Below are positions 1 through 5,677 of a DNA stretch of 8,795 bases, one piece after another (position 1 is the first letter of the stretch; every line of letters starts with the position of its first letter). Below the pieces are notes generated by a model that had not been told where the DNA came from, made no database searches, and was given only the letters and a program-made list of their open reading frames with translations. The translations under genes were made by a program, and so were the position numbers. Origin of the DNA: Prevotellaceae bacterium (GTDB taxonomy: Bacteria > Bacteroidota > Bacteroidia > Bacteroidales > UBA932); assembly GCA_031287815.1 (NCBI GenBank), contig JAITSM010000176.1, positions 1-8,795 of the forward strand, in the 5' to 3' direction.

Positions 1-686
1 CCGTACAATTCTTCATCCCTACTATCTTTTATCCACGCTTCCCAATTCTTTGCACCGCTGGTGCGTTGCTGGCAAAGATGTGTGGCGTCAATATATAAAT
101 CACTACCCTGATAAATACAGAAAACACCCGGACATTCCGTTTTATCTCTAATAGTAGTCGGTGTAATGGTCAATGCCGAAGTAGCAAGCGTTGTTCCGGT
201 TACCGTTTGGGTTGTTCCATCAGAAGCTGTCAATATAAACGGCGGCGTGCCGCGCAAAGTATAAACGCCACTGTTCGCCGTTACATTCGGCGGGTAGTCG
301 GAAACATAAGCGCACCAATTGAATTTGCTTGCGGAAATGTTTAATTGTACAGTAACGGTTGCGCTATAACTGCCGCTGTCGCCCTGCAGCCAGAACCCTT
401 GCCGGTTGCTGCCGTCATACGTAACGGAAGCCGTAGGCGAGGCGGCGGAAACGGCGGCGCGTGTCCACGAATTACCGGCAGTGGTGTTATTACTGTTTAC
501 CGTAATGTAATCCACCCACACCCATACTTTGGAAAGGTGCGTAGCATCTCGAGAACCTGCATTCCACCATACGCGGAAAGACACGGTTTTGTCCGTGTAA
601 TTTGCGCTGATAGGTGTTACGTTCGTTACCTGTGCGCCTACTGCCATGCTTACAAGCATTGCAAAAGAAAAAAGAATTTTTTTCAT
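1..686 (-). CDS. Secreted surface protein, N-terminal 228 residues (partial, paralogue of the gene at 8150)
   Basis: The frame opens at an ATG at 686 (MKKILFSFAM...) and stays open for 228 codons to the left edge, so the C-terminus is missing. The first 18 residues form a signal peptide with probable signal peptidase I cleavage at VGA|QV. The mature part is rich in Thr, Ser, Val and Asn, as in beta-sandwich surface domains, and has the motifs KVWVWVDY, KFNWCAY, SDYPPNV and NWEAWIKD. The gene at 8150 has the same motifs in the same order. The region after the IDATHLCQQR segment resembles the lead-in to Bacteroidetes proteins carrying a Fibrobacter-major-paralogous (Fib_succ_major) C-terminal domain. 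That assignment is from memory and the diagnostic domain would lie outside the window. The start is supported by the promoter and leader RNA upstream, whose last hairpin ends 31 nt before the ATG. Export is well supported; the role is unknown. Confidence 0.8.
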   Translation of the reverse strand, partial: MKKILFSFAMLVSMAVGAQVTNVTPISANYTDKTVSFRVWWNAGSRDATHLSKVWVWVDYITVNSNNTTAGNSWTRAAVSAASPTASVTYDGSNRQGFWLQGDSGSYSATVTVQLNISASKFNWCAYVSDYPPNVTANSGVYTLRGTPPFILTASDGTTQTVTGTTLATSALTITPTTIRDKTECPGVFCIYQGSDLYIDATHLCQQRTSGAKNWEAWIKDSRDEELY

Positions 687-717
687 AAAAGTAAATTTTA
701 AAATTGTTATTATTTTT

Positions 718-1043
718 TTGCAGTTTCGGGGTTATTTTTCAAACACAAACTTTTTAATATAAACAACCCCTTGCTGCAATTTTTTATTTACTGTCAATTG
801 ATGTACAATTTTTGCACATTCTTTAATTTTTATGGCTTATGTTTACTACAACACGAAAAATAAAATGTGAACTGATATCGACTCTTCCTAAAGGTTCTGA
901 CAACCTCAAACCAAAAGCCGAAATCAATTCACACTTGATACGACCTTTATTCTTGTTGGTTTGTAAATTTGTCAGATTTTAGGAACTTGAACAAAAGCCA
1001 TTGAAATATTATTCAAATCCGATAAAGAAAGAACATCAATAAC
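718..1043 (-). ncRNA. Structured leader RNA, copy C, upstream of the left surface-protein gene
   Basis: Read on the minus strand, this about 326-nt leader has the same order of parts as the copies at 5089 and 7765. They are: ATGTTCTTT (1028-1036); a small hairpin TTGAA/TTCAA (1001-1005 with 1012-1016); TTTTGTTCAA (987-996); then a rod. The rod has P1 TTCCTAAA/TTTAGGAA (978-985 with 885-892), P2 TCTGAC/GTCAGA (971-976 with 896-901), P3 AAACCAA/TTGGTTT (956-962 with 908-914) and a further G-U-containing helix (941-947 with 915-920). A 3' hairpin pairs 760-770 with 728-738 and is clamped by an outer 6-bp stem, 774-779 with 718-723. This copy lacks the CCGCGTTTCGTTTT string found in the other two. 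The fold was derived by eye. It could be a cis-acting leader or the source of a separate small RNA. Confidence 0.65.
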
Positions 1044-1047
1044 GCTG

Positions 1048-1078
1048 CAAATATATTACTTTATTTTTTAATTGCAAC
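1048..1078 (-). promoter_or_regulatory. Bacteroidetes-type promoter for RNA copy C and the left surface-protein gene
   Basis: On the minus strand a perfect -7 element TATATTTG (1048-1055) lies exactly 19 nt from a -33 element GTTG (1075-1078; consensus TTTG). Transcription would start near 1043, giving a leader of roughly 350 nt before the ATG at 686. The spacing and the TTGCA/TTTGC flanks match the promoter at 7730-7760. Confidence 0.7.
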
Positions 1079-1113
1079 TATTTTTGAAATAATTTTTACC
1101 GTAAAGTGAATTC

Positions 1114-1409
1114 GGCGCCAGCCAATTCTCCATTCTCCACTCTCCATTCTCCATTAGTATAAGGCGTGAAACGCCGGATTTTCATAACCGCAGGCCAGCG
1201 GAGCGCAGCCTGCGGATGAAGCCCCCACTGCCTTTCGCGCGGCGCACTGTCCGTGCATAGCGGAAAGCCTTTGCTCCGCGCGAGGGGCAGGGAGTTCCAT
1301 GTAGCCCCCATGCTGCGTTACGCTCCGCTTCACTTGCATGGGGTTATGAAAATGCAAGCCCTACGGGCTTAGTTAATGGAGAATGGAGAGTGGAGAATTA
1401 GCTGGCGCC
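1114..1409. repeat. MITE-like palindromic element with 7-bp-repeat arms
   Basis: The left end (1114-1155) is GGCGCCAGC followed by four 7-bp units of ATTCTCC type (1125-1152). The right end (1374-1409) is the reverse complement: three GGAGAAT-type units (1378-1398) and then GCTGGCGCC. Inside, a perfect 12-bp inverted pair, ATTTTCATAACC (1178-1189) with GGTTATGAAAAT (1342-1353), encloses further hairpins: CCGCAGG/CCTGCGG, CGCGCGG/CCGCGCG and CCCCATGC/GCATGGGG. There is also GGCGT/ACGCC near the left arm and AAGCCC/GGGCTT near the right arm. Short open frames here fit no protein family I know. The nested symmetry suggests a non-autonomous mobile element or a structured repeat. No target-site duplication is obvious. 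Confidence 0.6.
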
Positions 1410-1415
1410 AGCATT

Positions 1416-1460
1416 CATCCCCTTTATCCCTTTCATCCCTTTTATCCCCTTCCTCCCTTT
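1416..1460. repeat. Tandem 9-bp repeat, five units (YATCCCYTT type)
   Basis: Five consecutive 9-mers (CATCCCCTT, TATCCCTTT, CATCCCTTT, TATCCCCTT, CCTCCCTTT) directly follow the palindrome GCTGGCGCCAGC at 1401-1412. They form a strand-biased pyrimidine tract between the MITE-like element and the end of ahpF. No gene is seen here. Confidence 0.7.
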
Positions 1461-1486
1461 CCCCGCCCGAAGGGCATTCTCCATTA

Positions 1487-3043
1487 TCAATTATCAATTC
1501 CCCGCATTCTGTCTTCAAATGCGCTGAGGGCTGCTTTGGCGCCTTCGCCCATAGAGATAATGATTTGTTTGTAGGGAATGTTGGTAACATCCCCGGCGGC
1601 ATAAATCCCGGACTGGCTGGTGCGGCCGTGCGTATCAATCTCTATCTCGCCGGCGCTGTTGGTAGCTACAAGCCCTTTGAATGCGGCGCTGTTGGGCGTC
1701 AAGCCTATTTGCACAAATACGCCGTCCAGTTCCACCACGCGCTCCTCTTCTGTGGTGCGGTCTTTGACGCGGATAGCCGTAATTTTTCCCCCGTTGCCGA
1801 TCATTTCCGTTGTTTGCGACGCCACGAATATTTCGACGTTCGGCAGGCTTTTGGCTTTTTCCTGTAATATCCGGTCGGCTTTCAGGCTGTCCAAAAATTC
1901 AAAAACGGTTACTTTGGCGCAAATGCCCGCCAGGTCTATGGCGGCTTCCATGCCGGAATTGCCTCCGCCGACCACGGCCACGCGCTTGCCTTTATAAAAA
2001 GGCCCATCGCAGTGTGGGCAGAAGGCTACGCCCCGGCCGATATATTCCTGTTCTCCGGCAACGTTCAGCCGGCGCCAGCTTGCTCCGGTGGCAATGATGA
2101 GCGCCGGCGCGGTAAACTGTTCGCCTCCCGCCACCGAAACGTATTTTTCCTTCCCTGCGATGGTTACTTTTTCTACCTTGCGGTGCTCCAGCAAATCGAC
2201 GGCATACGCCTGCATGTGCGCGCTCAAATCCGCCGCCAGCTGTTCGCCGGTGGTATGGGGAACGGAAATCAGGTTTTCGATGCCGGCGGTTTCCTTCACC
2301 TGCCCGCCGATGCGCTCCGCCAGCACAGCCACTTTCAAGCCTTTTCGCGCGGAGTAGATAGCCGCCGCACTGCCGGCAGGGCCTCCGCCAATAACAATGA
2401 CGTCGTACTTTTTTGCCGGCGCGTCGCCCTGTGGGGCGCGCACGCCGTAGTGTTCCTCCAGTTTGTTGAGCAGTTCGCCAAAGCCGGCTTTGCCTGCATG
2501 CAATAATTTACCGCCGGCAAAAACAGAAGGGACAGCCTGTATTTTCAAAGCGTCCGCCTCCTCCTGGTGCAACGCGCCGTCCACCATTTCGTGGCAGATG
2601 TTTTCGTTCAATATCGCCATAAGGTTGAGCGCCTGCACTACCTCAGGGCAGTTGGTGCAGGTGAGGGAAACGTAGGTCGTGAGGCAGATGTTTCCTTTCA
2701 GCGCCCTCACGCGGTGGCATACGCCCTCGTCGGGAATGTTTTTCCCTTTGCCGTCGCTGTTCAGTATCGCCATCAACAGGGAGGTAAATTCATGCCCGTT
2801 GGGCACGCCGCGAAATTTGACGCCGGTGTCGCTTCCGTTCTTCAGCAGCGAAAACGCCAGCGCTTCGCCGTCTTTCACGCTGCATGAAATCTTCCCGGAC
2901 GAAGCCGCCGCCACGTCATCCAGCAGCGCCAGCAGTTCTTCGCGGCTTTCGTGCTGCGCCGGAGCGGTAATGTCCAGCGTATAGCTTGCCTGCAATCCGG
3001 CAAAGATGCCTTGCAGCTGTTCTTTTAACGATGTATCCAGCAT
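1487..3043 (-). CDS. ahpF: Alkyl hydroperoxide reductase subunit F (AhpF)
   Basis: A 518-residue flavoprotein disulfide reductase, close to the 521 of E. coli AhpF. It passes electrons from NADH through FAD and two disulfides to AhpC in the cytoplasm. Residues 1-200 form the tandem thioredoxin-fold N-terminal domain with its redox motif CTNC (C129, C132). Residues 213-518 are thioredoxin-reductase-like: FAD-binding GGGPAGSAAA (219-228), the active-site disulfide CPHC (C342, C345), the nucleotide-binding GGGNSGMEAA (359-368) and the C-terminal FAD motif YAAGDVTNIP (481-490). All key residues are present. It is the second gene of an ahpC-ahpF unit, about 97 bp after ahpC, with a long inverted repeat in the gap. 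The TGA stop and the last residues (IDN) are encoded by a small ATTATCA repeat, so the extreme C-terminus may have been changed by repeat DNA. Confidence 0.97.
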   Translation of the reverse strand: MLDTSLKEQLQGIFAGLQASYTLDITAPAQHESREELLALLDDVAAASSGKISCSVKDGEALAFSLLKNGSDTGVKFRGVPNGHEFTSLLMAILNSDGKGKNIPDEGVCHRVRALKGNICLTTYVSLTCTNCPEVVQALNLMAILNENICHEMVDGALHQEEADALKIQAVPSVFAGGKLLHAGKAGFGELLNKLEEHYGVRAPQGDAPAKKYDVIVIGGGPAGSAAAIYSARKGLKVAVLAERIGGQVKETAGIENLISVPHTTGEQLAADLSAHMQAYAVDLLEHRKVEKVTIAGKEKYVSVAGGEQFTAPALIIATGASWRRLNVAGEQEYIGRGVAFCPHCDGPFYKGKRVAVVGGGNSGMEAAIDLAGICAKVTVFEFLDSLKADRILQEKAKSLPNVEIFVASQTTEMIGNGGKITAIRVKDRTTEEERVVELDGVFVQIGLTPNSAAFKGLVATNSAGEIEIDTHGRTSQSGIYAAGDVTNIPYKQIIISMGEGAKAALSAFEDRMRGIDN

Positions 3044-3065
3044 AGGAGTTGAAAGTTAAAAAACT

Positions 3066-3126
3066 AAAAGTTAAAAACTAAAAGTTAGCTGGCGCTAGCA
3101 CTTTTAACTTTTAGTTTTTAACTTTT
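3066..3126. repeat. Perfect 22-bp inverted repeat between ahpC and ahpF
   Basis: The arms 3066-3087 and 3105-3126 are exact reverse complements built from AAAGTT and AAAAACT blocks, around a 17-nt loop. The loop contains the near-palindrome GCTGGCGCTAGC (3088-3099), which matches GCTGGCGCCAGC at 1401-1412. In ahpC-ahpF mRNA it would form a long AU-rich hairpin. It could attenuate or stabilise the transcript, making AhpC exceed AhpF, or be an inserted repeat. It has no typical U-tract. Confidence 0.8.
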
Positions 3127-3140
3127 AACGCTTGTTTTTA

Positions 3141-3707
3141 TTAGAGTTTCCCTACCAGGTCGATACTGGGTTTCAGGGTGGCGTCGCCTTTTTTCCACTT
3201 GGCGGGGCAAACTTCATTGGGGTGGCTTGCCACAAACTGGGCGGCCTCCACCTTTCGCAATAGTTCGTCGGCGTTGCGCCCGATGCCGTTGTCATGGATT
3301 TCGGCAATTTTGATTTGTCCTTCCGGATTCACCAGGAACGTGCCGCGATAAGCCAGCCCTTCTTCTTCAATCAGCACGCCAAAGGCGCGGCTCAAGCTGC
3401 CGGTATGGTCTGCCAGCATCGGATACTTGATTTTCCTGATGGTTTCGGAGGCGTCGTGCCATGCTTTGTGCACAAAGTGCGAATCGGTGCTCACGGCGTA
3501 AACCTCCACGCCCAGCTCCTGAAACTTGGCATACTTGTCTGCCATATCCCCCAGTTCGGTAGGGCAAACAAAAGTAAAATCGGCAGGATAGAAAAAGAAA
3601 ATCGCCCATTTCCCTTTCACCTCCGCGCTGCTCACAGCCTTAAAGCTGCCGTTGTGATACGCCTGAACTTTGAATTCAGGCAACAGAGAGTTGATAATAG
3701 TTTGCAT
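3141..3707 (-). CDS. ahpC: Alkyl hydroperoxide reductase subunit C (AhpC, typical 2-Cys peroxiredoxin)
   Basis: A 188-residue cytoplasmic peroxiredoxin, the usual AhpC length (E. coli 187). It reduces H2O2, organic peroxides and peroxynitrite and is regenerated by AhpF. The peroxidatic cysteine is C48 in FTFVCPTE, with the conserved Pro and Thr of the PxxxTxxC site just before it. The resolving cysteine is C167 in NEVCPAKW. Other family motifs are KWAIFFFYPADF (34-45), the segment around H80 and W83, and the C-terminal KPSIDLVGKL, which completes the decamer-type tail. The ATG at 3707 lies 33 nt from a near-perfect promoter and fits family N-termini. The gene is divergent from oxyR and shares its 202-bp control region, as expected for an OxyR-activated gene. 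Confidence 0.98.
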   Translation of the reverse strand: MQTIINSLLPEFKVQAYHNGSFKAVSSAEVKGKWAIFFFYPADFTFVCPTELGDMADKYAKFQELGVEVYAVSTDSHFVHKAWHDASETIRKIKYPMLADHTGSLSRAFGVLIEEEGLAYRGTFLVNPEGQIKIAEIHDNGIGRNADELLRKVEAAQFVASHPNEVCPAKWKKGDATLKPSIDLVGKL

Positions 3708-3739
3708 AATTTTTTAATTTTAATGAATATTATTTTCTG

Positions 3740-3771
3740 CAAAGTTAGCAGCATTAAGCATACCTGTCAAA
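3740..3771 (-). promoter_or_regulatory. ahpC promoter (Bacteroidetes type)
   Basis: On the minus strand, TTTG (3768-3771) and TAACTTTG (3740-3747) are perfect -33 and -7 elements, 20 nt apart. The start would be near 3735, giving a leader of about 28 nt. The OxyR operator lies about 20 bp upstream of the -33 box. Confidence 0.75.
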
Positions 3772-3791
3772 CTGATATTTTTTATCTTTAC

Positions 3792-3806
3792 ATAGGTAAA
3801 ATCTAT
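3792..3806. promoter_or_regulatory. OxyR operator between ahpC and oxyR
   Basis: The 15-mer ATAG-GTAAAAT-CTAT matches every defined position of the published OxyR consensus ATAGnTnnnAnCTAT. It sits upstream of the ahpC -33 box, the place for an activator, and about 36 bp upstream of the oxyR -7 box, so it may also mediate autoregulation. The second 15-mer of the extended 37-bp tetramer site is weak on both sides. Confidence 0.75.
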
Positions 3807-3842
3807 AAAAGAAAATAATGGGAATATGTTTTGATTATTTTG

Positions 3843-3850
3843 TATCTTTG
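3843..3850 (+). promoter_or_regulatory. oxyR promoter, -7 element
   Basis: TATCTTTG matches TAnnTTTG perfectly, 59 nt before the oxyR ATG. There is no convincing TTTG 19-20 nt upstream, so the promoter is probably weaker than that of ahpC. Confidence 0.5.
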
Positions 3851-3909
3851 GTAGCGCATTGTAATTTTTTACCCGTTTCAACCGGTAAACCGAAACCGAT
3901 AAAATAAAC

Positions 3910-4848
3910 ATGAATATTCAACAGTTGGAATATGTGATTGCCGTCGATACGTTCCGGCATTTTGCCAAAGCGGCAGCGGCCTGCTGCGTTACGCAACCCA
4001 CCCTGAGCATGATGCTCCACAAGCTGGAGGAGGAATTGGGCGTGAAAATCTTTGACCGCGCCAAACATCCGGTCGCGCCGACTCCCATTGGGGAGCAAGT
4101 TATTGCGCAGGCGCGTGTGTCGTTAAAATACTTCCGGCAAATAAAAGAGGTGGTGGAAAGCGAGCAGGCTACGGTAAAAGGGAGCTTCCGGCTAGGCATT
4201 ATCCCTACCATTGCCTCCTATCTTGTGCCCGCGCTGCTCCACAAGCAGCATACCGGCTACCGCGACATTGAACTGTGGCTGAAAGAAAGCACTACGACCA
4301 ACCTTATCAACGAAATCCTGAACGGAACGCTGGACGGCGGCGTGCTGGCAGGCCCGCTCAACCATCCCGGGCTGTCCGAATTTCCAGTGTACTACGAAAA
4401 ATTCTATGCCTACGTTTCTCCCTGCGATGAGGCGTACAAAGAAAAGGAAATCGACCTTGAAAAAATCGACATCAACAACGTATGGCTGCTGGAAAACGAG
4501 CACTGCCTTCGCGGGCAGATCGAGCGATTGTGCAAGATGAAGCGGAACGCTATCGGCAATTCTTTCATCCGGTATGCCTCCGGCAGCATCGATACGCTGA
4601 TTCATGTGGTTGATTACAATCCCGGCATCACCATTATTCCCGAAATGCACGCCATGGGGTTAAGCGAGGAAAAACAGGAGAACCTGCGCCCCTTCAAAAA
4701 CCTGACGGCGGTGAGAGAGGCGAGCTTGGTCGTCAGTACAGACTACGTGCGCAAAACCTTGCGGAATACCATTCTGGAAATCATCAAAAGCTCCGTCCCC
4801 AAATCCATGCAAGACCCCCAGCTGAAGGCATACGTAGTAGATTTGTAG
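3910..4848 (+). CDS. oxyR: Hydrogen-peroxide-sensing LysR-type regulator OxyR
   Basis: 312 residues, typical for LysR regulators. Residues 1-60 form the winged helix-turn-helix (HFAKAAAACCVTQPTLSMML, then KLEEELGVKIFDR), followed by a linker helix and a substrate-binding-like sensor domain from about residue 90. The segment EHCLRGQIERLC places the sensing cysteines at C199 and C208, the same numbers as E. coli OxyR, which identifies it as OxyR and not a generic LysR protein. Peroxide would join C199 and C208 and switch the tetramer to an activator. Adjacent C25 and C26 in the recognition helix region are additional cysteines. The gene is divergent from ahpC across a region holding a perfect OxyR operator. 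The start agrees with the family N-terminus (MNIQQLEYVI). Local control of ahpCF and autoregulation are inferred. Confidence 0.97.
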   Translation: MNIQQLEYVIAVDTFRHFAKAAAACCVTQPTLSMMLHKLEEELGVKIFDRAKHPVAPTPIGEQVIAQARVSLKYFRQIKEVVESEQATVKGSFRLGIIPTIASYLVPALLHKQHTGYRDIELWLKESTTTNLINEILNGTLDGGVLAGPLNHPGLSEFPVYYEKFYAYVSPCDEAYKEKEIDLEKIDINNVWLLENEHCLRGQIERLCKMKRNAIGNSFIRYASGSIDTLIHVVDYNPGITIIPEMHAMGLSEEKQENLRPFKNLTAVREASLVVSTDYVRKTLRNTILEIIKSSVPKSMQDPQLKAYVVDL

Positions 4849-5000
4849 CAGCGGGCAAAGAGAAGAGGGGAAAGCGCCGTGTAACATGAAAGAGAGAAAC
4901 TGCTGCCGCCGCTGCCTTAGGCATCGCTTATATAAAAAACCTGCTTTGAATCCTATGAATATTGATTCCCTTTGAATTCCGCAAAATTTTTCAAGTTTAC
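4849..5000. other. Intergenic region after oxyR, no recognised feature
   Basis: About 150 bp between the oxyR stop and the promoter of RNA copy A. I see no gene of credible composition and no strong terminator; the only symmetry is a short TGCC/GGCA pair around 4914-4924. Confidence 0.5.
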
Positions 5001-5031
5001 TTGCAGGAAACAAAAAATGTTTTTAATTTTG
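5001..5031 (+). promoter_or_regulatory. Bacteroidetes-type promoter upstream of RNA copy A
   Basis: TAATTTTG (5024-5031) matches TAnnTTTG, and CTTG (5000-5003) lies 20 nt upstream as an imperfect -33 element. The TTGCA context matches the other two RNA promoters. Here the first conserved RNA box begins 57 nt after the -7 box, against 9-12 nt in the other copies, because of an extra GC-rich stretch (5041-5085). Confidence 0.5.
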
Positions 5032-5088
5032 CAGTAAATCGTCCGGATGTTTACCGGTATTTTCGCCGGCAGCCCGTGCGGTCCACAC

Positions 5089-5528
5089 ATGTTCTTTGCA
5101 TGTTTGATGACAGTAATGTCAACTTTTGTTCCACATCTTAGAATCCTCGAACGTTTTTAAATGCAATCGGAATAAAGTGCAGCCATGTGTAAGGATGTGG
5201 CCTTAACTTATTGATTGTATTGGGTATTCGAGAGCCTTAAGATGTGATAAGTAAAGGCCGCGTTTCGTTTTATTTACAGGCATACAAAACCGACGTTTTA
5301 CGATGTGGGGGCAAGGATATGTTTACGAAATAAAAGCAACCCGGTTGATAAGTTGGTTAATTAACAACCATTAGAACGGTCAATTACTGCAAAATAAACT
5401 ATGTAATAAATTGTTTAATCGCAATTATAATGTATACAAAGTTGGCAATTACATAACTAAGAAATACAAAGGGATTGTTTTGTCAAAGTGTTGTGTGGGT
5501 GAATAATTAAGATAGGCAAAACAATCCT
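5089..5528 (+). ncRNA. Structured RNA, copy A, between oxyR and pepO
   Basis: Same order of parts as copies B and C: ATGTTCTTT (5089-5097); hairpin TGACA-GTAA-TGTCA with a GNRA loop (5108-5121); TTTTGTTC (5124-5131); then a rod. The rod has P1 CACATCTTA/TAAGATGTG (5132-5140 with 5238-5246), a conserved internal loop (GAATC against AGCCT), P2 CTCGAA/TTCGAG (5146-5151 with 5227-5232), P3 AATGCAATC/GATTGTATT (5160-5168 with 5213-5221) and P4 AATAA/TTATT. CCGCGTTTCGTTTT (5258-5271) is identical to copy B. The 3' hairpin pairs 5472-5482 with 5517-5527 over 11 perfect bp. The stretch 5285-5470 is about 150 nt longer than in the other copies and has extra small hairpins. No surface-protein gene follows, and pepO has its own promoter, so this copy may be free-standing or a relic. 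Confidence 0.6.
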
Positions 5529-5535
5529 TCGTTGA

Positions 5536-5578
5536 TGCCTTTTTCCCGCCCTGTTTTAGTGGGCGGGAAGTAAAGGCA
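5536..5578 (+). terminator. Strong hairpin between RNA copy A and pepO
   Basis: TGCCTTT + TTCCCGCCC pairs with GGGCGGGAA + AAAGGCA: 16 bp with a 2-nt bulge and a 9-nt loop. It begins 8 nt after the last helix of copy A. An A-rich tract, not a U-tract, follows on the plus strand, so a terminator role is likely from position but not proven; the strand is inferred. Confidence 0.55.
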
Positions 5579-5639
5579 AAAAAAGAAAAAAGAAACATAT
5601 TTTATGCTCTTCCGGTAATTATAAGTCTACATTTTTTCT

Positions 5640-5647
5640 TATCTTTG
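5640..5647 (+). promoter_or_regulatory. pepO promoter, -7 element
   Basis: TATCTTTG matches TAnnTTTG, 30 nt before the ATG at 5678. The -33 position reads AATT and does not match. The box overlaps the in-frame TTG at 5645, which argues against that codon as the translation start. Confidence 0.5.
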
Positions 5648-5677
5648 TATCCATATTATAATTCAAACACCGCCATT

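Noticed and set aside
345..701. Plus-strand open frame of 118 codons
   Set aside because: It is antisense to the left surface-protein gene, has no family resemblance, and its composition follows the real frame.
1465..1475. GCCC-GAA-GGGC hairpin as an ahpF terminator
   Set aside because: Only a 4-bp stem with no U-tract on the relevant strand.
1096..1638. Several open frames of 60-90 codons on both strands in the repeat region
   Set aside because: They are made of the palindromic element and tandem repeats, with low-complexity translations and no promoter.
2066..2080. GGCGCCAGC within ahpF resembling the repeat core
   Set aside because: It encodes conserved AhpF residues and lacks repeat flanks; coincidence.
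5132..5246. 6S RNA
   Set aside because: The rod with internal bubbles is reminiscent, but three diverged copies in one window next to coding genes do not fit a single-copy housekeeping RNA.
5645..5677. TTG start for pepO adding 11 residues
   Set aside because: The codon sits within the -7 box and would spoil the N-terminal signal peptide; the ATG at 5678 is better.
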